A DNA stretch of 64,000 nt from Panax quinquefolius (Eukaryota > Streptophyta > Magnoliopsida > Apiales > Araliaceae). The stretch is taken from positions 91,202,005-91,266,004 of the forward strand of contig CM035165.1 of NCBI GenBank assembly GCA_020205615.1, in the 5' to 3' direction. The position numbers and the translations under genes are program-made. The notes under the pieces were generated by a model. It was not told the origin of the DNA, did no database searches, and saw only the letters and a program-made list of their open reading frames with translations. This document shows, piece after piece, positions 1-11,375 of the stretch (its first letter is position 1; each line of letters begins with the position of its first letter).

Positions 1-554
1 TTCTTCAGAATGTCGCTCTGTTTCTCACATCACTTTCCATAAGCACATACATAAATCTTCACTTTTAATTTGAAATATTCTCTTTTGTTTTATAGATTAA
101 AGGTGAATATGAATTTTTGTTTTCTCTTGTTATTCTATAAAGATTACTAAAATAACATTTAATAAATCAATTTAGAGTATTTTGGATACTATTTAACTTT
201 AAAATTTATTTTTGGTCTATAATAATATTTACTTGATTACTTTTATATATAGTCAAGCTAATATGCTTGATTGTCCAATAACTTGTGTGATTTATATGTT
301 TAAATATGTATTACCATATTTTATTTTGTTTCTGTATCATACGATACGATACATGAAACACGATATGAGACTATGAGAGTCACTATTTGACAACTATGCT
401 TACGTATGAGTCTGAAAATTAGTTGGGAATAATATTTTTTATATCAATCTACTACTTGCATGTGCTTCAAGTATTTACATAACTTCCAAAAAGTTAGTAA
501 CTTCCTAGATTTAGAGAGAATAAATCTTCCAGTTATAGAAAGATGCACAAATAC
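1..554 (-). other. Intron 3 of the mannosidase gene (partial)
   Basis: AT-rich non-coding sequence follows the exon 3 donor. I looked for the next expected family motif (GWDW in the minus frames) and did not find it, so the next exon lies left of the window. Confidence 0.6.
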
Positions 555-782
555 CTCATGGTCACCACCTTGGCCTCCCTCTGGAGGAATCTTTCCGGGA
601 TGATCAGGAGGATGAACAAGAACAGCAAGTAAATTTTGACCTCCAGGATGCAGAATATCAGTGACATCAAGAGAATGTCTTCGAAACATCCCCTTTGGCA
701 AGTCCCTTTTGTGCCCATTCAAATACACTTCAGCCGAATAATTAATAGCCCGGAAATTCAAGTCCACATGCTGATTGGCCAA
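555..782 (-). CDS. Endo-beta-mannosidase exon 3
   Basis: A pyrimidine-rich acceptor (TTTTTTCCAG) is followed by [10 protein letters not shown] and the exon ends at GGDHE with donor GTATTTG. It is 76 codons long with no stop. Reading through the donor gives non-homologous residues, which confirms the splice point. Confidence 0.88.
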
Positions 783-3700
783 CTGGAAAAAACATTAAAG
801 AAATTGATATTCAGAATACGAATAGATATAAGTAATACTCCTGGGAAAAAAAATATGTAATACTACCCAAGTGCCATTTCAGCCTTTTGGCTGTGCGGCA
901 CGATTTTTAGATTACTGAAAATATATTCATATATTATACTTCCGATATAAGTTAATATCTTTAACATATTTATAATGCTTTTTAAAGCGTGTATATATAC
1001 ATATATAATGTGCTTTTTGGTTTATCTTAAAATTTGTGTCAGCCAAGAAGAAGAAGGGGTTACTAAGATGAGACGGAGGAAAATACTATGCACAGAATAG
1101 GAAATGGTTAGTAAAGAACAGCATAGTTATAATGACACTGCTGATAATAATAATAAGAAGGCAATTTAAGGAACAAAATGAAAAGTATTGAGAAACATTA
1201 ATAGAGCTCATGTAATGGAAGCACTCTACTTCAATGACAAAATATGGGGCTAAACAAATGACTTTCAGTTTCATATACACCTAATGAGTAGGTTTCATAC
1301 CTATGAATCCGATATTATTAAACTTAATTATTGCTATTTTTAATTGTTTTTTAGTATTTTTTTATGTGTTTTGTGTTTATTTCTTATAGGTTGGAGCTGG
1401 AGGGACAAATTGGTCATTTGGGAGAAGAAAAAGGTCAAAATTCATTAAAATTAGAGTTAAGTGGCATTTTTGTAATTATGTGGTCCTGGTCAAGCGCCTA
1501 GGCGCTTGGAAATGGCCTGGGTTGAGCGCCTAGGCGCTCATGTGCGGCTAAAGAAGGATTTTTCTACTGCTAAGTGGGTTTTTGAAGCCAAGTAGGAATC
1601 TAAAAGAGAGTGGGGACTAATACTAATAGGAGAAGACGTTAGAAAAGATGTATCACTTAATTTTTGAAGAGATTTGCAGAGAGGACAACGAGGAAAAACA
1701 CGAAGGAGAATTGCAAGGGCTGAAGATCAAAGAGAGAGTATTAGAGCAAATTCAGAGTTTCTTCTTCTCTTCTCTAGTTTTATCTGTTGTAATTATTTGG
1801 GATGTTTGGATTATTAATCTGGATGATGTTTTTCTTTATTATTATTATGAACTAAATTTTCATTAAGATTACAACGGAACTTGGTATGTAGTTTAAATTG
1901 AATCTTTCCATTGAATGAAAGTTGGTTTTTATGGAATTGTTTATTATATCTTTTGTTTATTGATTAATTGTTTGGCCAACAATTATTGTGATAATCTATA
2001 TGAAATTGGAAGATGGAGTATAGATTCAGATCTGGATATGATAACATCTGTTCATATAATCTGAATAGGGTTAATATGATTAGCATGTAGGATAGGAATA
2101 TACCTATCTGTATTTTGTATCCATTGAAAGAATTTGTGCGTAAAACCCTAATTAACTTGATTCACATAGGAATATAGTGAATTAATTGACTAGGGTGTTC
2201 CTTGTAATTTTGTGTCTTAAGGATCGGAGTTAAGAGGATTTGTTCACGTGTTTTGGAAAAAGTGTGTGAATTTTATAAAGCATTCTTGGATAATGATTCA
2301 TATTAATTAATTGATTTAAATGTGAAGTAAATTGGTTTAAATGAAATACCAAGGGAAGTTGTAATCTTAACCTATTAAATCTGCAATTATTCTTGTGAAA
2401 TTCTATTTTTAATTTATTAGTTTGGTTAAGTTTAATTTTCAAATCACAAACAATATTTCGTAGTTTAAAATAGGATTAATTGTATTGGAATTAGTAATTG
2501 ATAAATATTAGTCTATTTCCTCGTGGGAACGATATCCTTGCTTGCTGAATATTACAATTGAACGCGTATACTTGCGTGTTAAAGTGCTATTAAAAAATTA
2601 GGCAACAACACCCAACACCTAGTTTGTAGGCAGGATTAGGAATCGTGAGTGTGAATGGGAATCTCATTTCTATTCAATTAAATTTTGGCATTTTGTACAC
2701 TTATTTGTTTATTGGAATCTCATTCCTTATTGGGGGTTGGTAAAAGATAATCTTTTTTTACCCTTCGAGAATATATAAATAAAAGATACTCCCTCCATCC
2801 CCAAAAGGATGAGTAAAATACAATTGGCACACATATTAAGAAAAGTAAAAGTAGAGAAAATAGAGTAAAAAAGTTGTAAATTTATCTTTAGCGGCCCCAT
2901 AAGATTATATAAAGTGATGAGTACTTTTAGTTTTTTTATACAAATGGACCCCACTAAATGACATATTTACATTTCACTTTATGTACTTTATCTCATCCTT
3001 TTGGAGACAAAAAAATTGTATTTGTAGTCATTCTTTTGGGGACGGAGAGACTATATTCAAAATGTGTCCAATTATGAATTACCTTAAAACTAACATTCAA
3101 TACATGCCCCCCAAACACTTGAAAGAAATATATCATGAATTTGTCTACATGGAATCTCTTACCATCAGTGAGATTCCCATACCTAGTGTTTCATTCTGGT
3201 GTACCAAATGAGACTAAAAGATGTTAGGTTTGTCTAACTTTTGGTAGTAAATCAAAATTAGGAACTCAATTTTGCCTTAAATATCCAGATTCAGATCATA
3301 ATGAGGAAGAAAACAATCAAACATCTGTACTGGGAAAACACCTTGTTAAAGTATTATCTTTAAAAATTTACAAGTGACTTATCAAACATAAAGTGATATC
3401 TTATAGGTCAAGGGAGAAAGTACAAGCCAAAGCTACAACTGCTAGACCAAGTAAAAAGTTGATTAAGGAAATCACAATGAGAGAAAAATAAAAAGGGGAG
3501 GGGGGATTAAAACTAATAGAAAAATAATTACAAGTCAAATGATAAAATTTTAGGATTGAATAAATAGTTACAGATTTCGTTCCTAAGCAGTCCACAAGCG
3601 GCATTATTAAAAGGTGATCAGCTATGTTACACAGACTCCGCTGGAGGTTCTAGTTAGACACGGTATTTTGAAGAGTCCGATAGGGGTACTCCTCAATTTT

Positions 3701-6692
3701 GCCAATTTTTCCAATAAAATGAAGTATGCAATACTCATGCCTTTGTCCGAGTGTCAAGCGTCAGACATGAGTATTTTAGGGTAAAGTGAAGAGTTCATAT
3801 AACATAGGTGGTCAGTCCATTGATTTCATCATCTCAATATTGTCTTGATGTTACAAGTAGACAATGGTAGACACAAAGCCTTAATCATGTCTTCAATTGT
3901 TGTGCACTTAACCTACTACCTAAGACTTTTTTATTCTTTTATCGATGATGAACTTCTACTAATATTTTCTTTTCCTATTTTTTTTTGGAAAGATATTCTG
4001 CTCTTCTAGTTATCTAGCTTTACCATCATCTCCTTTTTCCAATGGTGATGACATGCATCTTCATAAGATGTTATCATTAACAAATAGAGCTTCTAATAGA
4101 AGGCACATCTAGCTTTCCATAGACTCTATAATACCATCCATAGGAATCTCTAATACCATATTTCATCCTTTGTAGATATATAATGATCACAATATTTAGT
4201 TATTATTTGACTTTGCTTTAACTACTACTATTCCGTCCGCTACAAAACAGATGTCATAATTAACTTGAAACAAAGCTCAAGGTGGAAAAAAAGTTGATCA
4301 CGTGAGTTTATTAATACCGTACTTTTGAATCAAATCAAATATACGAGGGGTGGTGGGATTTACAAATTTAACTTTAATTTTTGGAAGGGTAATACAGTCT
4401 ATTCAAAATATAATTGTGTTGCGAATGCTAAAAGTGACAAACATTTTGGGACATCCTAAAATATATTATTAACCACATGTTACAAACTAATGGTCCTTTT
4501 CCACGAAAAAAGTCTCATATGCAAAATTTATAAACTTTAAAAATATATTGTCATTCCATGTTTAACCCTAAATTTATTGCGTATCAAAATTAATGGAACT
4601 CTTGTTTTGGAACAAAAAATATAGACAAATGAGACTCTTTTTGTGGACCGAAGGTTGTAATATTTAATGAGATATCGCACATTTTAAAACATCAACCTGT
4701 AGGCACATAACTTAACTAAGACTAGTGAGATTTTCACACTTCATCGAATAAGCCAGATTCAGAAGGGAGAGAATTGATGAAAGCAACACAGCTTTAGAGA
4801 TGACAGAGTATATATGGTAATCAGTAATGCCCTCATATCTCCAGATTAGAGGATGCTTTTGTCCGCCAAAGAACTGGAGATAAATCAGTAATGGTGAGAA
4901 AAGAAAAGGAATAGAGAGATGAAGAAATAGAATGTCAGTGAATAATGAGCACTTTAGGATCTGGTCTTGTCTTAACAGGTTCCTTTTATATACACAATAT
5001 CCAATTAACCCCAGAAAATCCCCGTCCAAAGTCCAAAATAAGGGAGTTTCAAGAGGGGGGATCTCAGGACTGTCAAACAGGTTTGAAGGGAACCTTAAGA
5101 CTGTTAGAAGTTCCTCAAAGAAACTGCCTTTAGAAAGATAGTAAATTAGTTATAGACAAAAACAAGTTTTCATCATGAGAGCAAATTGCTAATATACACT
5201 ACGTCAGTACCTATCCTCCTTGTTGCTTATTTAAACTACTATTAACAAATAAACCTAAAGTGTACTTAAAGAAATGTAGTTCATTGACAAAACAAAATGA
5301 TATTGAGAGATGCAGGAAAATGTGTATATGTCCAAACAGAACAAGCAAAAATAATATATGCAAGTATTAATAAATGTCCATCACTCGTAATGCATAATTT
5401 TGAAAATACATACGCAATAATCAAAAATATATATATATATGACTACACGCAAGAACCAATATTATGTAGGTCACTCATGTCAAACCTTTGACAATTAAGT
5501 ATGCATACCAGCTTATACTGGAAACTTGTGAAAAACCAGAAGGTGTAGTACTCCCTCCCTGAATCAGCTATATCAATAATCGACTCATTTTCCAACCCGT
5601 AGAAAGGATCAGGTATGAGTTCGTTCTTTACAAGGGTCCCCAAGACACTGTCAATTAAACCACCTTAGCTAATAAGCAGAATATACAATATAGGAAAAGC
5701 AAAACATTACACCCCTAACTTTGCCTAGTAAAAAATTATTACAACAATGTATCCTTATCTGCATAAAACAAAGAGTAACACTTCAAAAAAGAAGAATAGT
5801 GATTTGACAGTAGCACTGGATTATATGATATTCATCTTTATAATAATTTTTGAAGATTAGATTTCCAACCACACTGGAAAGAAAAGGGGAAAAACAACAA
5901 CAACTTTATCCTTTACTCAAATTATTATCTCATTAGTTCCTCTATTTGTGTTCACACTTCATAATTAGCACATACATATGGTAAGCATCCCTGTCCTGAG
6001 GCTGTGGTCTAATTTTGCATTAATCTCCGGTTCAAGTTCAAATTTCTCTATATGAAACGCAAATAGAAAAAAAATTCTCGAAATTAACCAACTTCAGTAG
6101 CATTTTTGCATCTCCTAAAATTTAAAAATAAATGCAATTTCTGAATTTTTACTGTTGATCTATTTAGAAAATGAATTAACCAGTAACTGAATTTTGCTCA
6201 TTCAATATTATGACTGATAACATTAACCACCTACTACACTAGCTACTTCGTCACTTTCCAAAATTAGAGATACATTTTCCTTTTCAGTCCGTTCCAAAAT
6301 TAGAACTACTTTTTATTCCTAATTTACCAATAAATTTCTACTATCAAGTTAAGCATCACTGATCACACCATCACTACTAATATTAGTGGTACACTTGTGC
6401 CTTAAAAGTCGTTGATTTGGAAATATCTCTAACTTTGGAAAGGACGGAGTATAACACACAGTTAATTACGAAGTCCAAAATTCAATAACTTTACAGTATT
6501 AATTCAACCAGAAACTGTACGGAAGAGAGACAATTACGTTCCGGGAACAACAGCCTCCATCCATGGAAGCTTAGTGGGAGCAGAGGAAGGCGGATGAGTG
6601 GTGGTGAGCTGAATTCCGGTAAGTTCAACCTCAGTTGATCTAGCTGCCAACCATGCTTTATCCAGCACCGTCTTCCCTATATTCTCCGCCAT
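555..6692 (-). CDS. Mannosylglycoprotein endo-beta-mannosidase (GH2), first three exons, 3' part outside window
   Basis: Plant endo-beta-mannosidase is a glycoside hydrolase family 2 enzyme that cleaves the Man-beta-1,4-GlcNAc bond of N-glycans during glycoprotein turnover. Exon 1 is 6538-6692, exon 2 is 5509-5647 and exon 3 is 555-782. All junctions are GT-AG and the phases join (155 + 139 + 228 nt, 174 codons). The start is the ATG at 6692-6690, giving [20 protein letters not shown]. Exon 2 carries [24 protein letters not shown]; exon 3 carries [33 protein letters not shown]. These are the N-terminal sugar-binding domain of GH2 as I remember the Arabidopsis protein of about 940 residues. 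Catalytic residues are downstream and cannot be seen. No stop or frameshift breaks the visible coding sequence, so the gene may be functional. Exon 2 reads on into the intron, so splicing is needed. Confidence 0.9.
1310..2625. repeat. Unclassified repeat, probably a non-autonomous LTR-type remnant (LARD-like)
   Basis: A long non-coding stretch differs in texture from the surrounding intron. It has an AG-rich 5' half, a short purine-rich open stretch at 1648-1866, and near 2,515-2,600 a segment of the type 'cctcgtgggaacgatatcc...acttgcgtgtt', which resembles the ends of large non-autonomous LTR elements in plants. I could not define terminal repeats or a target duplication, so the borders are estimates. 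It includes two 18-bp palindromes (1491-1508 and 1523-1540). Confidence 0.35.
1491..1540. repeat. Two perfect 18-bp palindromes with the same 14-bp core
   Basis: CAAGCGCCTAGGCGCTTG (1491-1508) and TGAGCGCCTAGGCGCTCA (1523-1540) are each perfect reverse-complement palindromes. They share the core AGCGCCTAGGCGCT, and their centres are 32 bp apart. They are GC-rich islands in AT-rich DNA. Confidence 0.9.
2789..3051. mobile_element. Stowaway-like MITE (Tc1/mariner type)
   Basis: The left end CTCCCTCCATCCCC and right end GGGGACGGAGAGAC are inverted repeats that match the plant Stowaway consensus. TA dinucleotides flank both ends (2787-2788 and 3052-3053), as expected for this superfamily. It is 263 bp, AT-rich and has no transposase. 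Confidence 0.85.
4231..4657. mobile_element. Decayed Stowaway-like MITE
   Basis: The left end 'ttccgtccgctacaaaaca' is roughly the inverse of the right end 'aaagagtctcatttgtc' read on the other strand followed by a 'tggaccgaag' box. TA lies at both sides. The match to the consensus is weak and indels are present. Confidence 0.4.
5509..5647 (-). CDS. Endo-beta-mannosidase exon 2
   Basis: The acceptor is TTGACAG and the exon opens with the third base of the Thr codon, continuing [10 protein letters not shown]. It closes with FFTSFQYKL before donor GTATGC and ends in phase 0, as exon 3 requires. Confidence 0.88.
5648..6537 (-). other. Intron 1 of the mannosidase gene
   Basis: An 890-bp AT-rich intron with GT-AG ends. 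It holds one small inverted-repeat element (about 6,287-6,450) and no coding sequence. Confidence 0.8.
6287..6450. mobile_element. Small Stowaway-like inverted-repeat element in intron 1
   Basis: The left end 'agtccgttccaaaattagaa' is matched on the other strand by the right end 'actccgtcctttccaaagtt'. The element is about 164 bp. A second partial copy of the left arm lies just outside (about 6255-6275). Confidence 0.5.
6538..6692 (-). CDS. Endo-beta-mannosidase exon 1
   Basis: This exon encodes the first 51 residues plus two bases of codon 52 (Thr). It ends at GGAAC with donor GTAATTG on the minus strand. The conserved start ([15 protein letters not shown]) and the end (PWMEAVVPG) match the family's N-terminus. 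No signal peptide is visible. Confidence 0.88.
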
Positions 6693-6895
6693 TGTTGTTG
6701 CTGTTGAAAATCCCTAATTTAAACCAGTAAAATGAGAGAGAAACACAGAAATTCTCTCCATATTTGATGAAGAGAGAGAAAGTGGAGTGTGAGAATTGGG
6801 ATAGTGTCGGTGGGTCACGCGGAGGAAGAAGATGTAGCATTTTTATGAGGGTGGGACCAAACGTTTATCTATCCGCGGCTCCGGTATTATATGGA
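6693..6895 (-). promoter_or_regulatory. Probable 5' leader and core promoter of the mannosidase gene
   Basis: Upstream of the ATG, the minus strand has a CT-rich leader with TTCTCTC runs, common in plant 5' UTRs. An AT-rich CATATAATACC motif lies at about 6883-6893, some 195 bp from the ATG, and could serve as a TATA element. The transcription start is not determined. Confidence 0.35.
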
Positions 6896-7085
6896 CGATG
6901 AGATTTATTTTAAATTTTGGACGAATTAAATGATTTATTGAGCGAACGGAAAATTCAAAATTATTTATATTTTATTAGATAGATGGATGGTGGGATTTAT
7001 CCCAAATTTTAGACGGTCCAGATGATTTATTGAGTGAGCAGAAAATTTAAAATTACTTGTATTTTATTAGATAGATAGATAGATT
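6893..7085. repeat. Two-copy tandem repeat of about 95 bp
   Basis: 'gggatttat..aaattttagacg..atgatttattgag..ttttattagatagat' occurs twice in a row (about 6897-6986 and 6987-7084) with substitutions. Each copy ends in GATA repeats. Confidence 0.75.
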
Positions 7086-7894
7086 CACCCGAATTTACAA
7101 TGTGTCTGCAATTTTTTATTAGTGGTTAATATGAAATTAATTTTAATTAATTGATCAATAAAGTGTCGATACGCAGGTGAAAAAAAATTTATCAACGTGT
7201 CAACACTGTGTTGGTCAATTAACCAAATTATCATGAATTAAGTTCGTGGTAATCGGATCCTTCTTAGAAGTTTTAAAAATGACAAAAGAAAAGAAAGTTA
7301 TAAATAAAAAATTAATTTTTCTGTCTAATTTTTTTTTAATAAATTTTTAATGAATGAATAAAAAATAAATGAGCGGAAAATTTAACTACTTTTTTATCAA
7401 ACTTAATAACTTAAATGTGAAATTAAGTTTTTTTCATTTTTTTATAAACTTAATAAAAGATGAAAGAAAATTATAAATTTTCTATTCTTTTCATTTTCAT
7501 TATAAATTAAAAAAATCGTCCAAAACTCAAAATCAAAGTGTTACTTTGTAATTGGATACTTACGTTGTTTTTGGTTTTCATTTTTTTATGAAATAGAATG
7601 GTCAAATGAATGAAACGAATTATATAATAGAATGAAAATGATCATTTTTCTTTTATTTAATTAACCACACTAGAAATGGAATAAATATTTATTAGGTGTT
7701 TGGTTTAAATTACTTCAATATATATATAAAAAAATAAATATAAACTTTGATTAATTAAAAATTCTGATACGTGTTAAACAAACCTCAAAAATGCTATCGT
7801 GGATTATTATATGACGATGAAGGTAAGTGGGTAGAAGGTTTCTTTGAGAAAATTGAGAAATTCAATTATTAAGCGATTATGTATACACCATTCA

Positions 7895-7930
7895 CCCCAC
7901 TCCCACTCCCACTCCCACTCCCACTCCCAT
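7895..7930. repeat. (CCCACT)n microsatellite
   Basis: About six hexamer units read CCCACT on the plus strand. Confidence 0.85.
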
Positions 7931-8454
7931 TCTTTCTAAAAAAAAATAATATTTAGTAATTATATATAAATGATATATTTAATAATAATTTATTTAATTG
8001 GATCATACTAATGGTATGTTTGAAATTTAAAATATGGGTCGATCTATATTTGAACTATAACCATATGGTTTTAACCCACATAACCCATATTAAAAATAGT
8101 TAATATGGTTTTAGTTCTTAAATGAAACCATAACCATATTTTGAAAACAAAAACCAACTCATAACTATATTTTACCAGGCCTATTGGATATAAAGAAAGT
8201 TTAACCAAGGTTTTCATACCTGAACTGGTCATCCAATCAAAAAAGACACCAGATGGATGGATCATTGGTTCAATCAGTGGTCGATTGTTATGTCAATGAC
8301 ATTATTAATAATTCATAAAAATTTAAAAATTCTCGTTTTTATGAACTAAAACATAATAAAATTGAGTTACAATATTACTAAAAGTGATTAATTTTAATCT
8401 TTTAAAAAAAATTGGTACAAAAAAATATTAAAAATAGGTTCACTTAAAGTTGTA

Positions 8455-8670
8455 AACGAGTCGAACTGAACCGAACAGATTGTTGTTCGAATTCGACTCG
8501 AAAAGTTAAATTCATACTCGAATTCGACTCAGATTCGAATTGTATTTGAAAAACTCTATTCAGATTCGACTTGACTCGAATATTCATTACTCAAAGTCGA
8601 TCCAACTCGGATCGAATTATATTCAAACTACTCGCGAGCTTCGAATTCAAGCTCGAATTCGAGTATTCAC
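8455..8670. repeat. TTCGA/CTCGAA-rich repeat block
   Basis: TTCGAATTCGA, GACTCGAA and CTCGAATTCGAG-type words recur in both orientations over about 215 bp, giving many short palindromes. This looks like an interior piece of a dispersed plant repeat, but I cannot assign the family. Confidence 0.45.
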
Positions 8671-9680
8671 ATAATAACTAACTTTATAATAAATATAATT
8701 ATAAATTGAATTTATTATTTTACTTAGAAATAAGAAAATATATTTACTATTACACTTTACAAATATAAAATTTCAATTAAAATTAAAAACAGAATAAAAT
8801 AATAATAGTTAATCATGCTAATTTGATTTAACTTTATATATAGTGTCGACGTCAGAATTTTTATTTGTCCCTTTCTGTTCTTGTCTTTTGGTGTTCTCAT
8901 GTTAGATGAGATTTGTTTGAAAAGGTCTAACATGTATATGTCGACGATTGGACTGTAAGAGTCGCCAGTTGGAATTTTTAAATGGTTACACTGTAAGACC
9001 CCAACTTTCATAAATAAAGATGAATTTTCTATAAATATTATTTTTGAATATTATGGAATAAATTTGATATAATGTTATAGTTGTGGGTAATATTTATAAA
9101 TTTTGCAAAGTAAGCAAGTTGTTATAAAATATTCGTTTGGTGGGGAATATTCTTTTTTATCTGGGAATATTCGTGACGACTACTCAATCATTAAGTGGAC
9201 CCTATTAATGGAAGTATTGTCGTAGTAGAAAACGACAAAATTATCTTTCTATAAAAATAACTAGAGGTGTATACTGTTAAAACCGTTGAACTACCCTAGT
9301 AGTAAAAGTACAAAGATGTCTGGCGTAGTCAGATAAGTAGACACGATATTGATTATTGATGCTTACGTGAGAAGTCACTCATTTACGCTCAATTATTGCT
9401 ACAAAGAATTCTTTGCGATCATATCTCTTATATTATTGATTCAATTATTGTCACAAAGATCATCTATATAATATGTTATAGTATTAAATCAATAATTGAG
9501 ACGACAAGTTATAAATGATTAATAATTGTTGAAAGATTAAATATGTGTTGATTAAAAATAAAATAATTTGTGGTAATATTTATTCAATCCTTGATGTATA
9601 TAAAGAGTCTGTTATGAGACGTTTGTGGTAAGTTTGATTATTTTATGGGGGGGCTATATGTCATCATCTAAGAGTCTCTT

Positions 9681-9756
9681 CGTCAATAGTAATTACCTTC
9701 GTCAATAGTAATTACCTTTGTGAATAGTAATTACCTTCGTCAATAGTAATTACCTT
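9681..9756 (+). repeat. 19-bp minisatellite upstream of the LTR promoter
   Basis: Four units of 'cgtcaatagtaattacctt' precede the TATA box by about 190 bp. The 3' LTR keeps the same array near 25288-25360. The family-C LTRs have a related 'gtgaatagtaact' array in the equivalent place, which suggests a conserved promoter-proximal role. Confidence 0.85.
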
Positions 9757-9939
9757 TACCAAACGTCGAACCACTTGTCGTTTCACATTACAGGCGTAGA
9801 ACCACTTGTCATTTCACATTACAGGCGTCAAACCACTTGTCGTTTCACATTACAGGCGTCAAACCACTTTTCTTTTCACATCACTAATCGTCAAGCCACT
9901 TGCGCTTTTCACATGGCGGGTCTTAAACTAGAAATCTTC

Positions 9940-9947
9940 TATAAATA
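9940..9947 (+). promoter_or_regulatory. TATA box of the element A 5' LTR
   Basis: TATAAATA followed by GAGGC, then a purine-rich 'agagagaaag' leader, is a typical plant LTR core promoter. The 3' LTR has the same motif at 25519-25526. Confidence 0.75.
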
Positions 9948-10189
9948 GAGGCCTAGTGCTTCATTATTTTTCACTTAATTCATTCAAGCTATAGAGAGAG
10001 AAAGTATAGAGAGAATAAGAGAGAAAGAAGAAGAGTATTTTGTTCTTACACTATTGCGCAGATTCAATCTCCTACCAAAAGTAAGGGGTGTTATTCTTTC
10101 TTATTCATGAAGAGAAGCTGTTGTTATTCCATTGCTTATTATTTTGTTGGAATAACTCAGATATGTATTGGTGATTTACCCTATACTTG

Positions 10190-10460
10190 GTGATATTCTT
10201 CTATTATTACATTGGAACATCCTGTTTTTGTGTGTTTTACAGGACTGGTTCCGGCTTTTTATTATTATTCTATTGGAACATCCTGTTTGTGTGTTTTACA
10301 GGACTCGGTTCCGTCTTTTTATTATTATTCTCGTTGGAACATCCTCGTCTCGTGTGTTTTACATGGGACCGGGTTCCATTCTTTTTATTATTCTCATTGG
10401 AATATCACGCTCGTGCGCTTTTACGGGACTGGTTCCGTTATTTATTATTCATTGGAATAA
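10190..10460 (+). repeat. Tandem 60-65-bp repeats in the element A LTR
   Basis: The unit contains 'attggaacatcctgt', 'gtgtgttttac' and 'ggactggttcc', about four times. The 3' LTR carries the same array near 25755-26030, where two adjacent units are identical. Overlapping open frames here arise from the repeats and are not genes. Confidence 0.85.
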
Positions 10461-11352
10461 CTCCGCTCTGTGGTCTATCGCATGCATGGTGATTTCTTTT
10501 GTTATTCCATTCTTTATTATACCCATTAGTTAAAACTTTGACTTCTATACTCCATGAAATTAGTGGAATATCCTCGATATTTCAAGGCTTCATCCAAAGA
10601 TCCTTTCATGGAAATATTCGCCTCAAGATTCTTGAATTTTACTCTACAAAGCAAAGATCATGTCGACAGCTTTGGATGTTATTGGTTCCTAGATAAATTA
10701 ATTCTTGAACTTGTTTTATTGAATATCATTGTCATCATCCTCATGTTTATATTATGTTGAAAGTCATCTATGGCCTGTAGTGCATAGATGGACTTGGTAT
10801 GATTATGACCAGAGACTATTCGGTGTAATCATGACCGTAATGTTACAAATGATGTGGTAAAAATCCTCAGTGGCCCGTAGTGCATTGATGCACAGTTGTT
10901 GGGCATGATCATGACCATTAATGAATACACAAATATTCTTGGCCCGTAGTTCATGAATAATTGTGGTCGTGATACTAAAGAATATCCTTGGCCGTAGTGC
11001 AGGGGTGATTCGATGATGTGGAATATTTATTAAAGTCGAGTCTCAAACTATAACAAATGATGAAAACCTTTTAAATCATAAAAGATAGTAGATTCTATTT
11101 TCTACTTGACTCTTTTAATAGATTCTTTGGTTCCGTTGTAGTTAAACTTGATGTTCATTATATTTTATCGGTTTAACACTTTCACAGAAGCTAATGATAA
11201 TTTATTCTCGCATTATCTTAGTCATAATATTTTCATCGAGCTAGTTGAGCTCACCCTTTTCTTTCCTTTGTTCTCTTCGTGAAATGAGAATATAAATTTG
11301 GGGACTAGTCTGGGAACAGAGTAATGGTCCAGAGGATAGCATTAGTAGTCCT

Positions 11353-11375
11353 CACTATTTCGTGAAATAGTGTGA
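11353..11375 (+). other. Conserved LTR hairpin near the 3' end of the LTR
   Basis: CACTATTTCGTGAAATAGTG can form a 9-bp stem with a 2-nt loop. The same stem recurs in the other LTRs (about 15087, 20980, 26918; reversed at about 61153 and 61900) while the loop varies. Its place in R/U5 would fit RNA 3'-end formation or packaging, but that is inference. Confidence 0.6.

Larger units (their letters stand above)
783..5508 (-). other. Intron 2 of the mannosidase gene, 4.7 kb, repeat-filled
   Basis: The splice sites at 782/783 and 5508/5509 bound an intron of about 4.7 kb. It contains a larger repeat with palindromes (about 1,310-2,625), a Stowaway-like MITE (2,789-3,051) and a decayed second one (4,231-4,657). 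I see no coding sequence in the rest. Confidence 0.8.
6896..8991. other. Intergenic region, AT-rich, no gene seen
   Basis: This stretch lies between the mannosidase promoter and the first Gypsy LTR. It contains a two-copy direct repeat, a (CCCACT)n microsatellite and a TTCGA-rich block, listed separately. No credible open reading frame is present. Confidence 0.6.

Noticed and set aside
1648..1866. 72-codon frame in the palindrome-bearing repeat
   Set aside because: It is purine-rich and then T-rich, has no homology I recognise, and lies in an intron repeat.
4712..5029. 105-codon minus-strand frame inside mannosidase intron 2
   Set aside because: It lies between exons whose phases join directly, and its sequence does not match GH2 proteins.
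9681..9900. Regularly spaced short repeats that look like a CRISPR array
   Set aside because: They are direct minisatellites without unique spacers, inside an LTR of a plant retrotransposon.
10168..10533. Overlapping open frames of 80-120 codons in the LTR (also at 13982-14368, 19881-20261, 25694-26061, 62626-63106)
   Set aside because: They come from 60-65-bp tandem repeats in LTRs, occur in several frames at once, and match no protein.
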